Shown here: one piece after another, positions 60,180 to 64,000 of the stretch
Layout of the letters: each line of letters starts with the position of its first letter
Position numbering within the stretch: the first letter of the stretch is position 1
Assembly: GCA_900660155.1 (NCBI GenBank)
Contig: CABFPE010000138.1
Location: 566,202-630,201, forward strand
Source: Hofstenia miamia
Lineage: Eukaryota; Xenacoelomorpha; Acoela; Hofsteniidae
DNA length: 64,000 bases
Reading direction: 5' to 3'
Program-made: the position numbers and the translations under genes
The notes under the pieces: generated by a model
The model's database searches: none
Told to the model about the DNA's origin: nothing
The model's input: the letters and a program-made list of their open reading frames with translations, nothing else

Positions 60180-61267
60180 TGTAGCATAATCCAAGGCATA
60201 ATGCTGCTAAAAAGAGAAGATCAAAGGATTAGTCAGTATTAAGATCAAATTATGATTTATTGATTGTAAACAAATTAAAGTTAATTATCATCATTATGTT
60301 TGTAATATGCAACTAAGAAACAAGATAGCAAATTAGTACTTGTTGACAAATAATTTGACCAAACAAAGGGGAAAAAATGCTTCCATTATTTTTAGCCATT
60401 TTTGGCAGATGAATAAATTCAAATTTGAATGACAGGTACTTTTTGAATTCAACTATAAATAGAGCAAGAATTAATTTGGAAACTGTTGAAGTAAATTCTT
60501 CAAAAATCTTATTAGATTTAATTTGGTTTGCTTACTTATAAATCATGTCAAGCTAAACAGTAGATGCAGTGGGCGCACATTGGGAGCAATTTGAGGGTCC
60601 CTGATCCAAGCCATGAACCTGCATTTATGTTAGGTGTACAGATTGCTTGCATGTATTAAATAATTGATCAACAAAGAAAGGGCTAGGAAGCCTACCATAG
60701 ATTATATCTGTATTACATATCTAATTAGGTGACCTATAAATAGACTGATAAAATGACCACACATGTATCATTATTTAAATGTCTGGTAGGAAGCTGCAAG
60801 TAACTATTTACTTTATTTATTTATGTTAATTAAAGCCAATAGTTTTTGGTAATGGCTGAAGTAATATTTATTAAGCAGCTAGTGACACTGCCAGGTTGTG
60901 AAGTACTAAATTACACATTACAAATTGAGGTTAAGTCAGTTACATCCAGCCTTGAGAGCTGCACTGAGTTAAGATAAGGAACACATAAGTTACTTCATTG
61001 AGCTGAGATTTGGAAATACTCATACAACAATGGAGTGACATGGATGTGGATTGGTTGAGAGATTGGAGTCAGGTGGAGGCCATAGTGAAATCACAGAAAG
61101 GAACTGTGACAATGGCATACCTAAATAGTATGGAGTTATTCAAAGTTAATGTAAGTTAATAATAACATATCTCATGTTGGAGCAGAGGAATAATATCAGT
61201 GCATCCACAGGAAACAATGATTTGAAAGAATAATTAACTCTGTTAAAGCTTGATAGTGGATGCTACA
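60180..61267 (+). mobile_element. Solo LTR with 4-bp target duplication, inside gag
   Basis: It runs from TGTAGCATAATCCAAGGC to GGATGCTACA and is flanked by CTTT at 60176-60179 and CTTT at 61268-61271. Sequence similarity to the 49401 LTR extends through its length but is diverged and CpG-poor, so it is an old insertion. Gag text is interrupted at the same codon region on both sides. Confidence 0.8.
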
Positions 61268-62890
61268 CTTTCTTGCAAGAAAGCTCACAGAGCAGAGTTT
61301 TATATTGATGTTTAATGTGCAAGGCATGGTAATGATCTTTGAAATGACCAACAAATAATTGATAATCAGTTTCAATTTCCTTGTCCAGCATTATGTATTG
61401 ATTGTAGGTGAGGCCCTGCACATACATTGGAAACTGAGTGACAGTGACATCTTGAGTGGTTCAGTACTGCTTCATTGTCAATACAAAAAGAAACAGCCAC
61501 TTGTCAAAGAACTGAGAAATTTCATTGGTCTTACCAGTAAACTTTGGTAACACAGAATGTCAGTTAAGGTAATTAACAGTTTCCACTCACTTTTAGTTGA
61601 AGAATGGATTGAGTGAACCATGGCTAGTGTGTTGTGCAGACCTGCTAGGCTCACTCAGAGACTTTGGGGTAGTTAAAATAGAAACAGTAGGCACAACTGA
61701 AGTGTTGACAGGCACTGGAGGTGAAAAGGTCACACTCAGAGCACAAGGGCTGAGAGTAGCTATGGTAGTTAGCTTTGACACTTGAGTTAACCCAGTAAAC
61801 ATAGAATTGTTGTAATAATGTTGTTTTTGTGGTGTATTGGTGTTTAATAGGCATTGAATTGTTTGAGTGGCATTTATAGTACAGATTCATGGCAGTGTAT
61901 AATTCTGTCTAGAAAAAATATTTAAAATAGGAATAATTTTAGTATTATGACAATTTGAAGATAAATTTTTTAAAAACTGCATTTTTACTGACAGTTTGTC
62001 ATTTTTTTGTGAAAAGACATTGTTTTGTGATTTCATTTTATTGCTGTTATTATGTTGTTCAGTGACGTCATGATGACAGTTCAATGTTTACTGGGAAGGC
62101 AGATTGAGTAAACTTGGGATAGCAGCTTGTAAAGGAAGTAGCTGGTATTACAAATTTAGGCAACAAAGAATTGGTAAAAAGCACAGTGGAGGCACCTGGT
62201 AGGTGTGCCAAAACAAGTTGAATAACAGTATCAGTAAAATTAGTACTGAAGGCATCAAGGGCTTTGTTAAGAACATTGGGAAGTTATATACTCTGAACTT
62301 CCAGATGGGGTAGGAGGCTGGTGAGGAGGTGTGCTCTCCTGATAAGTCAGTTGTAGAGGTGCAGAGGGTGGAGGAGGAGATTTTGAATCTGCAATTCGAG
62401 GGAAGTGATAGAATCAATTAGTCTTTTCTACCTCTGCAATGCTTCAGAGTCTTGTAGCCATAGCTCAGACTGCAAGGAATTGACACATCCTTCATAATTG
62501 TCTCACATTGTGGTTTGCTGTAAAAGAGCTTCTTTGAGCTGTTCAATCTCTTCCACTTGTGGGTCTAGGTGTGGTGAGATAGCATTGTATGGAAGAAAAG
62601 GATTGGGAGGAACATCAGCTGGGTTGATCATTTGTTGAGTAACCACTAGGAGTTATTGAGTAAATTGAGAGGTGGAGATACAGTAACTAATATTCCATCA
62701 GTGCAAGGGGTAGTATCCTGGCCACCTACACTTGCACAGGGGAAGCTCTATGAGGGAATCCCATTACAAGAAAACCCTTCCATATTCATTAGAAACAATA
62801 AAAGAAAAATTCAGTAACAATCCAACAAACAATTTGATAGTGTTCTCCTGAGAGTATAGTAGACAAGAACTAAAATGGTAGACTTCCCAG
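61268..62890 (-). mobile_element. Minus-strand gag fragment, right part
   Basis: Minus-strand text runs parallel to 50.55-51.4 kb on the plus strand. Examples are SECDLFTSSACQHFSCAYC against AECDHFASCTGKQLCYSHC, and QGLTYNQYIMLD against QGFMYNQYMMLD. It is CpG-poor with many breaks and ends where the LTR at 62891 starts. Confidence 0.7.
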
Positions 62891-63371
62891 TGTAGCATCA
62901 TCCAAAAAGGCAACTAAAAGCTGAATAACGTCAAATGATTATTAATTGAAATTAATTGTAAAAATTTAGTTAATGAACTTTAGTTTATTTTTGTAAAATG
63001 CAACTAAGATTTAATATTGGTCAAAATAAGAAACTTGTTAGCCGATCAAGAGGTAATTGACAAATTAAATTGAGCAAACTAATGCTTATGTATGAACAGC
63101 CATATTGGCAGACGAATCATTTGAATTTTAAAATCGGCAGGTACTTTTTGTAGAAATTTTATAAATAGCTTTGATTCAACCATAATTTTGATGAACAATA
63201 AATTCTTCGGAGTTTATTTAATTTTCATTTCTACTTTATCTGGTTTGATTATTTAACTAAATGTGCAGCTAGGCAAGTTGTGTTTAGTAGTGGCTGGAAT
63301 TCATCACGGGATTGATTCTAGGGTCTTTGTGCCAGTCACGAAAGTGCACCTATGTTACGGTTAGGAGTTTT
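62891..63371 (+). mobile_element. Second copy of the 49401 LTR, cut by the terminal gap
   Basis: It begins TGTAGCATCATCC and follows 49401-49871 almost base for base, including its CpGs, until the gap at 63372. Same orientation as the first copy. It could be the 3' LTR of a 13-kb composite, or an independent insertion. No polypurine tract precedes it. Confidence 0.9.
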
Positions 63372-64000
63372 NNNNNNNNNNNNNNNNNNNNNNNNNNNNN
63401 NNNNNNNNNNNNNNNNNNNNNNNNNNNNNNNNNNNNNNNNNNNNNNNNNNNNNNNNNNNNNNNNNNNNNNNNNNNNNNNNNNNNNNNNNNNNNNNNNNNN
63501 NNNNNNNNNNNNNNNNNNNNNNNNNNNNNNNNNNNNNNNNNNNNNNNNNNNNNNNNNNNNNNNNNNNNNNNNNNNNNNNNNNNNNNNNNNNNNNNNNNNN
63601 NNNNNNNNNNNNNNNNNNNNNNNNNNNNNNNNNNNNNNNNNNNNNNNNNNNNNNNNNNNNNNNNNNNNNNNNNNNNNNNNNNNNNNNNNNNNNNNNNNNN
63701 NNNNNNNNNNNNNNNNNNNNNNNNNNNNNNNNNNNNNNNNNNNNNNNNNNNNNNNNNNNNNNNNNNNNNNNNNNNNNNNNNNNNNNNNNNNNNNNNNNNN
63801 NNNNNNNNNNNNNNNNNNNNNNNNNNNNNNNNNNNNNNNNNNNNNNNNNNNNNNNNNNNNNNNNNNNNNNNNNNNNNNNNNNNNNNNNNNNNNNNNNNNN
63901 NNNNNNNNNNNNNNNNNNNNNNNNNNNNNNNNNNNNNNNNNNNNNNNNNNNNNNNNNNNNNNNNNNNNNNNNNNNNNNNNNNNNNNNNNNNNNNNNNNNN
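63372..64000. other. Assembly gap to the window end
   Basis: Unknown bases only. The gap begins inside an LTR with a near-identical copy 13.5 kb away, a common reason for assemblies to break. Confidence 0.99.

Overview
The window is AT-rich eukaryotic DNA (roughly 30% G+C by eye). It has long (AT)n microsatellites, a spliced gene, a cAMP-dependent kinase regulatory subunit and a dense mix of animal-type transposons: LINEs, Penelope-like, hAT, Tc1/mariner, Merlin and Ty3/gypsy LTR elements. The kinase subunit and the transposon set suggest an animal or close relative, perhaps a cnidarian-like or lophotrochozoan genome. I cannot name the species.

The left part (1-13 kb) holds the two clearest host genes. 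A phosphoadenylyl-sulfate (PAPS) reductase gene lies at 4260-5257, split by one 347-bp intron and missing its first exon. An intronless type II PKA regulatory subunit lies at 8981-10078. Just upstream of the reductase sits a knot of retroelement debris: a 290-bp block duplicated exactly at 16.7 kb, a head-to-head pair of Penelope-like GIY-YIG fragments and a LINE reverse-transcriptase scrap.

The middle (13-42 kb) is gene-poor. It contains two hAT elements with recognisable ends, several decayed LINEs, a 1000-base assembly gap, a small uncharacterised gene on the minus strand (31735-32064), a hairpin MITE, and mariner and Merlin transposase scraps. Near 39.3-41.8 kb a LINE is interrupted by a 568-bp mariner derivative with good terminal repeats and TA duplications. 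The same stretch holds an unusual composite repeat: two inverted tandem arrays enclosing a telomere-like CCCTAA-rich array.

The right third (41.8-63.4 kb) is a nest of related Ty3/gypsy-type LTR retroelements in both orientations, all broken. One lies on the minus strand (41.8-49.4 kb) and is cut by a plus-strand LTR at 49401. The plus-strand material to 59.9 kb is a mosaic of an older CpG-poor element and a younger CpG-containing one. A minus-strand gag remnant (59.9-62.9 kb) carries a solo LTR with a 4-bp target duplication, and a second near-identical copy of the 49401 LTR runs into the terminal gap. Copies on both strands share a long region downstream of integrase that I do not recognise.

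Apart from the reductase, the kinase subunit and the 109-residue protein, I see no convincing host genes. The host genes show no sign of acting in one pathway.
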